DNA of 64,000 nt from Numida meleagris. Taxonomy: Eukaryota; Chordata; Aves; Galliformes; Numididae. Shown piece by piece: positions 41,401-53,400 of this stretch; position 1 is the first letter of the stretch, and every line of letters starts with the position of its first letter. Both the position numbers and the translations under genes were made by a program. Location of the stretch: positions 28,365,458 to 28,429,457 of the forward strand of contig NC_034412.1 in NCBI RefSeq assembly GCF_002078875.1, in the 5' to 3' direction. Under the pieces are notes generated by a model. It saw nothing but the letters and a program-made list of their open reading frames with translations. It ran no database searches and had not been told where the DNA came from.

Positions 41401-44400
41401 AGCATGTATTTAATATTTTAAACTGTTTACCAGAAGTGCATTAAGTGCATTTCAAGAAATACATGTTGGGTGTTATTTCTTCCAGCTTTTCTTTCAACGG
41501 TTTTACAATGATGAGCGTATCTTCAGTAGAGCAGTCAAAATTAAACAGCAAGGAAATCTGTGTGAATTTCAGCTCTGTACACAGTGAAGTCCACTAAAGC
41601 TTTGGCTTTAGGGGTCCAGAGAGATCAAGGGATCGTCAGTGCAGTGTCACAGAGACTTCTGAGCTATTGTGGGCAGGGCAGCCAAGAAGCAGTCAATGCT
41701 TTTGAGGTTCGGTTAATTCTCTCTATGAGAGAGTGAACCCAAGACTACCTGGAAATTTTTTTATAGCATAAAATACGCAGATACAAATTAACAGACAATA
41801 ATTCTTGACCCTGAATTTGTAAGTCATTCTATATTGTTAACAGTGTGTACAGTGAAAGGTTTAACAACAGGTACAATGAATGAAGTTCATGCGCTTCCCT
41901 TGTTTCTCATCAGTAACATAGCTAATTCGTGATGTTCTGCCTTTCTTGATGTGATTGGCAAAGCTTTAGTAGCCTTCAGTCTCTGCAAAATTGATATTCT
42001 GATCAATTTTGTTTCCTGTTTATTTGGCTATCCTTAGCAGCAATTAAAGTTCAGACTGCTTCAAAAAACAGCCTTTCTTACTAAGCTCTTGGGAGAGTAA
42101 CAAAAAAAAGAAACTCTCTCCATGCTGCTTTTTATTTTTAAATCCTTAAAATGTACTTTTTATTCGTTTGCATTTTACTCTATGAAAAACTGCTGGAAGA
42201 GGAAATGAGGAATAATCCTGTCAATATAAAAATTAATGACCTTGGCGTGTGTGTATTTTAAATGATTTGAAACATCAAAAATAACTTTGAATCATCAAAA
42301 ATAACAAGTCTTGCAGGTTTCATTAGTACTACTTTGTTTCTGGATTGATCAAGACTGTATTGGGAGTTATTGTAATTCTCCACTGGAAAAATTTTCTAAT
42401 AACAGCTTGGCTAAATAAGTTTTAATAAAAATGAATAAATGTGTAAAATTTCCTTGCTATTAATTAGAATTTTAAGCATGAAGGTATGCTTAAAATGGAA
42501 GTTTGCCATTCTTGGTGCATGATGCCTAGAAAATTTTCTTTTAGCAGGTGATTTTCTGGCATATAACATTACTGTATGTTATAGAAAAAGATGTTCTGAA
42601 CTTTCTGAGAATTCTCTAAAAGCTATTTCTTGGAAATAGCCATCAGACATTGGAACGGGCTGCCCAGAGAGGTGGTAGAATCACCATCCCTGGGGGTGTT
42701 CAAGAAAAGGGTAGATGTGGCGTTGAGGGACGTGGATTAGTAGTATAGTGGTGATGGGTTGATGGCTGGCATGGATGGTGTTACTGTTCTTTCCAACCTT
42801 AATGATTCTGGGATTCTGTGATTCTGTGAACATTAGCCTTGCCTCTAATCCTGGAATAGCTGGGGTTTCATTCTAAAGATTTGGAAAAACAAAGATCTGA
42901 CGGTGCTAAATAGAGTAGAACAACTTAGGATTTCCCATTTCCCGTGGTGGTGGTAACTTTTTCTTACTTGATGGCTATTGCTGTTGGTTGTGGTGTTTCT
43001 GCCTGTGACTCTTAAGCTCCCATGGCATGCTTTCCTCTCCACAGCCACAATGACTTCAGCCTCAGCAGGATTCCCCCAAGCAGAGCAGAGCTGTAGATGG
43101 GGGAAGACCTTCTGATTTCACGACTCATCTTCCAGTGATGTAGCAAGTTGAATTTTGCTTGGGGACTGTTTGATTTGATATCTTTAGGCTTGAAGCAAAT
43201 ATGAAAGATAAAACGACTAGGGGTGGCGTGGCTATGGTTAATATCCTGACAGATAAATACATTTATTTAGCATTAAAATCAACATTTATATTCAGATTAT
43301 TTCTTCTAGAAGAAATTTAAAAACTGTTAGATCTTCACTATAAAACACATTTAGACATAAAGTACCAGTATAAACATTATTTGGGAACTGCAAATTAGAA
43401 TAAGGATGCCATTGCTGGAATATAATGAGGGAGTCCTGTAGGGCCTGGAGGTACACTGAGGAGTCTGAGCAGATTGCCCAGATCTCATGTGAACTACTTA
43501 AGAAACAACAAGTCAGATGATCAAGGCAAACTGGAATACCGTGGGTAGGTGGCAGATTGAAAGATCCCCTTAGGAAACACAATTTCAAATGTTTGCATTG
43601 GGCTCAAAAGCCTTTACAGACATACTAAGCCTAAGCTGTGCTCAAGTCAAGAGCTTGCTTCCTTTGCAATTCAGTAATTTCAAAGGGAAAGAAGCATAAA
43701 TAACTTCAAAAGGAAGTAGTTTTAGAGAATGGGAACAAAAATATCAAAGGTAACTTGGTAGAACTTTCTCATGTATTGAAGTGGTAAAATCAGATAGGTT
43801 AGAGGCTTATGGTGCATCTTGAATAACTGTTTTATTTCTTTCTCTACAACTAGAGAAAAGAAATAAAAGAATCTACCTAATGCTGAAGTCTGAGAAAGCT
43901 CTTTAGATAAAAAGAAACAAAAAAATTCTCCCAAGAGTTAGTGTGTTGCTATGTGAACAATTATAATGCAGTAGCAGAAATTGTTTACTGAGTGCCCACT
44001 ATTCGAAGAAAGTTTTTTCTGTGGGCGATATCAAAAGGGAAAGAAGTGTTCTGATGCCAGTTAAAAAGATCTGTCTGTGTTGTGAAATTTCTTCAGTAAT
44101 GTCTACTCTGAAGAACCGTGGCAAGCCAGTTTACCATGACCCAGCTGGACTCTGTACTTGCTGAAAGTTAAGAAGATCTTGAAGTGTATTTTCATTATTA
44201 CTGGATATTGATCTATGCATAAGATATGTGTGAGAAACACAAATCTGTTCAGGAAAGATGAGAAGAAACCCATTTATTTGCATACGTCCACCAAATACGT
44301 AAAAGTACAAATGTACCAAAAACATACTTGTGCCTTGTTTAGTCAAATGTCTGTATCCAATCGTGTTGATAGAAATACATTAATAGAAGTGTTCCTACAT

Positions 44401-47400
44401 GTTGTTAAGTGTTTGTCCTGAGGTTTTTATGGGATCACTGGATGTTTATTTGTGCTGCTAGCTTGTGCTTAAACTTGCATCTCCATCCCTGGAGATTTAC
44501 TCCATAGGTAAATTAAACTTGTCCGTGCTACGGTCACACTCTCAATTACAAGATTTCCTAGAGGACTGTGGTTGCTGAAGGTGAAATTTGGAGAGGGAAC
44601 CATGATAAACAACCTGAACGTTCATTAAAGGTATGTCATTTTTAATGACAGAGATGACTTCATTATGTTTTGTGATAATCTGGAGGCTGACACCCTCAGA
44701 AAGAGAAGAACTTCAACAGCGTGAGGCAATAATTCCCAAGGGGTTGGAGGTACTGTAATATCCATGTGTTCTCTAAAAATAGGAAAGCAAAGGTATCCTT
44801 TGTCCTAACAACATGCTTTGCCAATCCCGGTACTAATATTGGAGTACTGTTACTAGATTTTCCTGTATACTTAGGTGTGAAATAGTATCCCAGGCTGCAC
44901 CACAGAGATGGTGTTGATGCTTTCCTTTTCTTGTTGATGCCACTTTGTTAGCAAACTTCTTAAAATGGATTTTTTTCACATTTCCCTAATAATTAAAATA
45001 GGTGTAATTTATTAAAGTTGTCAAATTTAATAGGATTATAATTACTATGATTTAGTTCATGTTTTATTTCTTCAAGGAAAATTGTTGAAGTAATTCTTAA
45101 CTATCATTTTAAAGGTTTTTCTCTATTCCTTCCTTCCCTACATTGTTATTCTGTTATTTAATTTTTTTGGTCAGAACTCTGGAAGGAAATTCCCGAGCTT
45201 TTGATTTTCCCATGTCAGTGCTGAACTGCATTTGACACGCTGACTCATAATGTTGTCAAGATATCATGACTCTGTGGGATTTCCTCAGGAACCAGAGATC
45301 ATAAGTAGTGTTTGGAGATAAATTCTGTGGGATTACATTTCACTGATAAGTGGAATGTAAACAATGAATTAAGAAGTGTTTATAATTAATTATTAAACGT
45401 TTTCATTTTTGACATGATCAGAAGAAGGGAAAGAACTGGGCAAAACTCTTCATTAGGGTGAAATCACAATACATGTGATGTTTTGATTAATCTTACTTTT
45501 GAAAATGACCTGTGATTAGAACATAATTTTGGTCCATATTGTGGATCAAAGCATCATTATTAGGGATATCTTTTCCTTAATCAAGTTTGCTCTAGTTAAA
45601 ACAAGGATTGATGTGTTGTTCCTGAATGGTCAAGTCAACACAGCAGTGAATGAGCTGGATTTTGTGTATAAAACTCACACTCTATACAGCTACTTTAATT
45701 GGAAATTAGTTGCAAGATGTTTTTTTCAGGGAAAAGAATATTACAAATGTAAGAGAGGAAGGTTAAATATAGTTCAGGAGGAACACTGCTTAATTTTAAA
45801 GCATGAAGCTTGTAGAGCTGCAATAATTTCATCTGCTGACGTACAAAACTGGGACAAAGCAACACACAAATGCTTGTGTTGGTCCATTGGTTCCTAGCAC
45901 TTGAAAAAGAATCATTTGTGATCATTTGGGAGGCTAAGAACTACTCACATTTTACCACTTGCCAAGGCCATTAAGCGAGTAGATGAAAATAGATGAATTT
46001 GGCAGTAACTTAGGAGACCTACGTGCTGCTTTCTAGGGTGTTTGGCAGGTCTGCAGTGAATAGATGCTAATTACTGTGTCAATTTATGTATTTTTGGGAT
46101 GAATTTTCTTTTTTTGCAGATTACTAGCATAACAACTCTTTGCAGATATTTTGCAATTTTTGATCATGTGCAAAGAGTGAACTGCTTCGGATGGCTGGAG
46201 TGTCACAAGGGCAATTGTGATGGAGGCTGGTGAAACAGTCAGTGGTCTATAACAAGGTTATGGGAACACTGACCTTGTAGTCCAGTGCTGTTTGTTGCTG
46301 AATTGAAGCACAGCACTAGGGACAGGTCAGTGTCCCATCCCCAGTGCGTGCAAGTCAGGGTTGCCACTGAGCTGTGTGCCTAGGTTGCTGACATCTGGTA
46401 CTTCCATCTCTTCCCCTTTGAGCCTGGACCCCGAGCGGGGAGAATGGAGCAGAAGGGAGGGATTTGCACCCTCTGCAGGTTGTCTTCACACTTGTGTGTC
46501 CAAAGCATTGTGACTTCTTTCTCCCTCCTCATTTACTTCCAAGTCTCAAATTTCTTCAAAGTAGTCGTTTGCTGTTCTGGAAAACATCATCTTGAGCCAT
46601 GGAATAACCTTCTGGGTAGATGACTGCATTTCACAGTGCTGCTCCCCAGCTGCTGTCGTTCTCCCTTTGCTCACTGACAAGCCTTGCAGCAGAACTGAAC
46701 TCGTGCCTTCCAGAGGCTGACGTGGTATAGTATTTCTTATTTTATCCTATTGTCTGCCTCTGGAGCCTTATCCTGTTCATGTTTTCTTCCCTGTAATTGC
46801 CTTTATTAATCGACCTTTTATGGCACCTTATCTTATCTTCCCTGAAGTCTGCAATAACTTCTGAAATATTTTGATTTGGGGAAAAAAGTCCAGCGTGATT
46901 ATCTTCTGCATTGTGTTTTAACCTCAGGAAATTCTGGCCTCCCATTCCCCAAACTGAGAGACACGTAAGCACTACAGGAACACACCAGCATTTATATTTC
47001 CAGAGGAAGAATCTTAGCATGTATAAAGTATCATCGTTTTAAGAGTTTGTTTTCAAGTGTGTTCTTTGCCACTAGTAGTGTAAACATGCCTCTCTTCCAT
47101 TTCTGACATTCTGTAAAAGATAGGATAAATTCAAAACCCAGAGGTGTTTATGAAAGAAGCTGAGGGCTTGGAAACTCTTTGTCTTGTGAACATATATTTA
47201 TGAAATGGTTAAAGATGATAATTATAATCCTATAGCCTTATAATTTTTTAAAGGAGAAAAAGCATATTTTTCTATATTCACTTGAAGCCCCTTTTGATCA
47301 GAAATGAAGTTTGTGTGCAGTGCAACATAAAGTAGGGTTTATCTCTCCTATGTGAACCAATGTAGGATGCTTTTGGCATGTAGAACTGTCCAGTGGTTGC

Positions 47401-50400
47401 TTCACTGTTTTGTGGATGGTTTTTGTCGTGGAGAGATTTGTGGGCAAATTAGGCAAAATACAGTCAGGTATGGTTATAATAAGTCCTTGATTCTCTTGCT
47501 GCTGTCTAAATCTTTGCTTTAGTTGTAGATAACCACATGGAAGAAATTTTCTTGTCTCAATGTTCATGACTGCAAAAATGGAAGACATAGTGTAATTCTT
47601 CTTGAGGGCAATTGAAGTGCCACATGTGATAGAGAACAAAGTACATCCCCAAATATGCGCCTAGACTCCTCTGCACATCAGTGGGAGAAACTTCATAGGA
47701 TCTTTGAACGTATGCTTCTAGTATGACAGTGTAGCAACTGCACTGAAGGATGTAGAGTTTAGCTTGATTCACCACTGTTATGGTTTTGTGATTTTTTGTT
47801 GTCGGTATTCCACATCATTACATCATGTAAGGTACGGGCAGTTAAAGAGTTAATTCCCTGATTACTGCAAACTACCTTTTTTGGTGTGGCCCTCTGAGGG
47901 GGAGGGGAGGAGGTGCACTCCCCAGGGGTCTTTGCGTTAGGGGGGGGTGGTGAAGCCGCGTGGGAGATGCGGGGTCTGTTCCTTCCTGCCCGGCGGAGAA
48001 AGCACGTGGTCCTCCTGCATTTTACTGTGTAAGATTTTCAGCCTGTAAACTCTCTATTATAATTCTACTAGCCTCATTTTGATATATTTAGTAAAGTTGG
48101 TTGTTCCTCCTCAGATTGGTGCCGCTGTTTTTTTTTTTTTTTTTTTCTTTTTCCCTCTTTCCCTTTGTCTTCCCAGGTTGCGGCTCCGCGGCTTCTCTGC
48201 CTCTTTAGCCACCGGACCGCCCGGGGGCTGGCCCTTACCGCCGGCAATTTTTTTTTTTTTTCCTTTCCTTCCTCTTTTTTCTCGTTTTTTTTTCTTTCGG
48301 GCCTGTCCCCCTTGTCACGGACGCAGACCCTTAGATAATACCGTGACAACCACCAAGTGTTCTACTTCCAGAGTAATTCAGTAGATGACTGATCTTTGTG
48401 AAACTGCCTACATAACTATTTGTATGAGAAAATATAGTTTTATGAATTTGTGCCAGCAGAATATGGCAGGTTCCACATTCAGTATCCCAAGGCATAGAAT
48501 ATTGATGCCAAAATAAAATCTAATTTCCTATTTGTGATGGAGCAAATACATCTAACGTACAGAATGTACTCTGTGGAGAAACTCTTTTGCCCCTTCAGTG
48601 CTCTGAAATTTACATTGTCACTGATGAGGCACTGCTTTCAGAGTGAATTATTTATGGAAGACACATCTGTGTTACATGGCTGCTCATCAGACCACCTATG
48701 TGCTCATTCTGTGGTTTGCTGCCACCCAAACTCAGCTGTGACTGTCATCTTTGTTATTTATTTATAGCTGGTACCTTGATGCAGTCAGATTTCCAAGTGC
48801 TTACAGAAATTCCAGACTGCAAAGCTGAGAGTGAGCATACATGAGAAGAAAACCCAGCAAGGCATATCAGATGTAAAGAGCAAAATCCTCTTTCTCTGTG
48901 AAATTATATGGCTCACCTAGTAAGTAATTGGGAAAAAAAAAAAAAAAAAGAACGACAAAAAAACCAACCAAATTTTACTTTCCCAGATCTTGTCCACACG
49001 CTTCTTAGATATGTGTTTGTGCATTTGAAGTATGGAGAGTTTTTGCTCTTTTCTTTACAATATCAACCTTGATTCAAATCTGGAGCTCAACTGTGAAAGG
49101 TGGTGCAGACATTGCCTCCAGTCTGTTACTTTTTTCCTTTTTTCCCCCAAGATGGGGTTCTTGTGTTTAACCGCAAGACGTTACACAGAGTATATTCTCT
49201 GTACAACATAGAAATGAAAGAAGAGAAGCGAAAATAAATGACAGTGAGAAAGCTATATCAACTGCCATGAGTTTCAAGTAGTTCAGTGCAAGGAATATCC
49301 TTATAGTGTTCAAAAGGATAAAGAGAAATGAACTGGAAGGCTCATCAGACCTGAGAATAGTCTGCAAAGGTGTCAGATGGGCTCAAAGATTGTTATTTAA
49401 AAATTAATGAATAAGTCTTGGAGAATACTTTGGAGCAGAATTGTCTGGCAGAAGAAATACATAGATGATATCCTTGTGGACTTTGCCAGCTCATCTGGCT
49501 TCTTCACTTACGCAGTTCACAAAACCTAGTTATCTTTCACTCTTGTATGCTGAGATGCTTTATGAGATTTAATTAAAAATACATGTGAATGGCACAAGGA
49601 AAAAAAGCATCTTCTCGAATTTTGCCTGATTTATCTGGAAAATACTAAATTCACTAGGTGTGACGTTACTTTGACAAAACTTGCCTTTTCTTTTGTAGAT
49701 GGATTTGTGTGGGTGTAATCAGAGTTCAGCAATCCTAAAATAAAACCACAAGATAGAGGAAGGAAGGAAACATGCTAAAGAGCATATAGCTGTAAAGTAC
49801 AATGGCCGCACATAGCAGCTGAACATCACATGTTGTCCTGCTTTCTCCCGTGCGCATCGATGCAAATTCAAAATGACATCTGCTAGTGTATTTCTGTTGT
49901 GAAAATCTGTGGGGAAAGAGCTCTGTAGAACTTCCTCTGTCAGTATTCACCTACTTTTATACTAATTACACAGTCAACCGATATTCATTTTGAATGGTCT
50001 TATTTTTCTTATACAAACCTCTGTTTCTTTATGTGATACTTAGGGACATGATATAGTGGGCAATACTGGTGGTAGGTGGACAGATGGAACAGATGATCTT
50101 AAAGGTCTTTTCCAATGTAAACAATTCTATGATTTTTCATTTTCTTCATTAGATGGTGCAATGAGCTGTTCCTTAAGAAAAACAGTGCGTATTCATTTGT
50201 CTGTTGGAACAAATATTTCAAATATATCATTCTGCCTATTTTTGGAGGTTTCTTTGAGTTCAGCAACTTGGAGCCCTCTTTCAAATCTCTCCTTAATATT
50301 TACTTTTGTCATAGAAGTTACCGAAGGCAAGGGAGAAAGAGGAGTTAATGAGATCACAGCACGCCTAGTGCTTGCCTTATGCTTCTATTGTCTTTCCTTC

Positions 50401-53400
50401 CTTTACGTAGATAGCAAATACTCCAGAGCAGGTACAGTCCTTGTTTTGTTTGTTCAGTGAAGGCACAGTGGTGTCTGTCCTGTTACAGGGGCTGTTAAGG
50501 ATGTGTGATAATGGTATTACTGCTTGTATGGAAAGTATCGTGCAGCTGGACTGGTACCTTTGAGTAGTGTGTAATTAGATTGCAGTGTGGTTTTCTCCAC
50601 TGTGACCATGCCTTGTAACCATGCTTACGTACACTTACTGAAAGAGGGCTGGTAGTTCAGACAGCTGTTTGAAAAAAAATAAGCCTGTGATTTAGTAAGC
50701 ATTAAAATAAACTGCATAGATTTTTTCGTATTTGTATAGACCAGTGATGGCCAAGCAGTCTAAAATAGCAGTCTTTTTCTTTTGAGGAAGAACACTGTGG
50801 CTAAACTACTTTCCTGGTTGGAAAGAACCATGAAGCAAAGCATGAGCTGCTCATAATAGTCATGTGTAGCATGTGGCTCAGAAAGCCTGGTAAGTTCTAG
50901 TTTCCCATATTGTATTATATATTATATATTTTGCATTTTTGCTTGGTAATAAGTTATGTGGCCTTGACAGAATAACATCCTGATGGAGGTCTGGGGGCAG
51001 TTCCTAGTCAGGAAATTCATACCGTTCATGAAGTTATCTCTTGACACTTTTTTTTCGTGCTGTAAAGCACTTAAATTTGCCTTTTTGTCCTGCTTCCTTT
51101 GACACTTTGAGATGTTTTTTCTGTCCTAATGAGACCTAGTGTGAAATGTGATAACAACATTGTTTCCAATGCAGAATAGTTTATTAGCAAGGCTGGGTTT
51201 TGAGGCAGTTACTTCCTTGGGCTTACGCTAGTAGACTAACACGTCCAGTGGGACAAATGAAGATGACTACTGCAAATTTGTTCACAGTACAGCCATATTG
51301 CTAAAGGCTGCTTTGTCTTCTGAGACAGAAAAAAAGCATCATTCTCTTAACACTGGAGAGTTGACTTAATAAAGTAATAATATAAATGTAATTTTACTTT
51401 CCATCTCCCCTTTTAAGTAAAAGAGGAGAAAGAGGGAACATCAAGACGTTCTAATTTCTTTGTGCTAACCTCACTGAGCTTCTGTGCTGCTTACCAGATA
51501 TGCACCTGCAGAGCTGACAGCTTAATGTCTACACCCCACTACAACCACGAGCCTTGCAACGATATTTTATGTGTACCTTTTTCAATAATTTTTCATATTG
51601 CATTGTAATTGTGAACTTCATCTTGCCTGCTGTAAGATGTTTTCAAGCTTTTGTAATTCTGTTACTTTATATCTAGTTCATACAATCGTAGAATCATAGA
51701 ATGGCTTGGGTTGAAAAGGACCTCAAAGATCATCAAGTCTCAACCCCCCTGCCAAGTGCAGGGTCGCCAACCACTAGACCAGGCTGCCCAGAGCCACGTC
51801 CAGTCTGGCCTTGAATGCCTCCAGGGACGGGACATCCACAACCTCCCTGGGCAACCTGTTCCAGCGCGTCACCACCCTCTGTGTGAAAAACTTCCTCCTA
51901 ATATCTAACCTAAATCTCCCCTGTCTCAGCTTAAAACCATTCCCCCTTGTCCTATCGCTATCCACCCTCACAAACAATCGATCCCCCTCCTGTTTATACG
52001 CTCCCTTCAAGTATTGGAAGGCTACAATGAGGTCTCCCCGGAGCCTTCTCTTCTCCAAACTAAACAAGCCCAGTTCCCTCAACCTTTCCTTATAGGAGAG
52101 GTGCTCCAGCCCTCTGATCATCTTGGTCGCCCTCCTCTGCACTCGTTCCAAGAGCTCCACGTCCTTCTTGTGCTGGGGGCCCCAGGCCTGGACACAGTAC
52201 TCCAGATGGGGCCTCACAAGAGCCGAGTAGAGGGGGACCACCACCTCCCTCTCCCTGCTGACCACTCCTCTTGTAATGCAGCCCAGAACATAGTTGGCCC
52301 TCCGGGCTGCCAGCGCACACTGCTGGCTCATGTCCAGCTTCTCGTCCACCAGGACCCCCAAGTCCCTCTCCCCAGGGCTGCTTTCAAGTACTTCTTCCCC
52401 CAGGTTGTATAAATACCTGGGATTGCCCTGGCCCAAGTGCAGCACCCTGCACTTGGTCTTGTTGAACCTCATTAGGTTCTCGTGGGCCCACTTGTCCAGC
52501 CTGTCCAGGTCCCTCTGGATGGCTTCCCTTCCTTCCAATGTATCGACTGCACCGCTCAAAGAGAAGTTCAAAGAGAAGGCCTTGCTGAGAACAAGCCGCC
52601 TGAGGAATTTCAACATCAAAAATTAATTTGTTTTGTGAGTTACACAAGTGAAAAGAAAATATCTTAAAAAACTGTTCTGTTACTAGGAACCACATTTTTT
52701 TTAATCCCCAAATAATTTGTAAGTAGGTGAAAACCTTTTCCTTTGGAAAAAAAAAAAATCAAAATCAAATCAAACAAAAAAGACCCCATTAAATTTTGAG
52801 AGACACCAAATATGGAAAAATTGAACCCAGAAAGAAGTTTTTCAGAATTAAGGAGTTGATCCACTAGACCATGTTGCCCAGGGCCTCATCCAGCCTGGTC
52901 TTGAACACCTCCAGGGATGAATCATCTGCAATTTCTCTGGGCAGCTATAGCCTCACCAGTGCCTCACCACCCTCTAGTGAGGAATTTCTTCCTTATATAT
53001 AATCTAAGTCCCCCCACTTTCCTTTAAAGCTGTTATCCCTTGTCCTATCACTCATCTCCCTTTTGAAGAGTCCCTCTCCAGCTTTCTTGTAGGCTCCCTT
53101 TAGGTATTGGAGGGCTGCAATGAGGTCTCTCCGGAGCCTTCTCTTCTGAAAAACCTCAACTCCTTGCCTTCATGGGAGAGATGCCTTCTCAGTGTTGCTT
53201 TTGCTGAGACTCCAAGGCCTCATCTGGCAAACTCCTGGACATGCGCTTCACTTGAAGCTCCAGACTGACCCCTCTAAAGGTGCTGAGTTTATGTTTAATG
53301 TACTTTACTGCTTCAAGTTTGACATGAAGAGAAAAGATGATACAGCTGAACTTTCAATAGTTTTTCAATGATAGATTTTGCTACTAGCAAAGTTAAAGAG

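Noticed and set aside
45529..45897. 122-codon frame on the + strand
   Set aside because: No domain, signal peptide or family match was recognised. Its AT-rich codons look like ordinary intron sequence.
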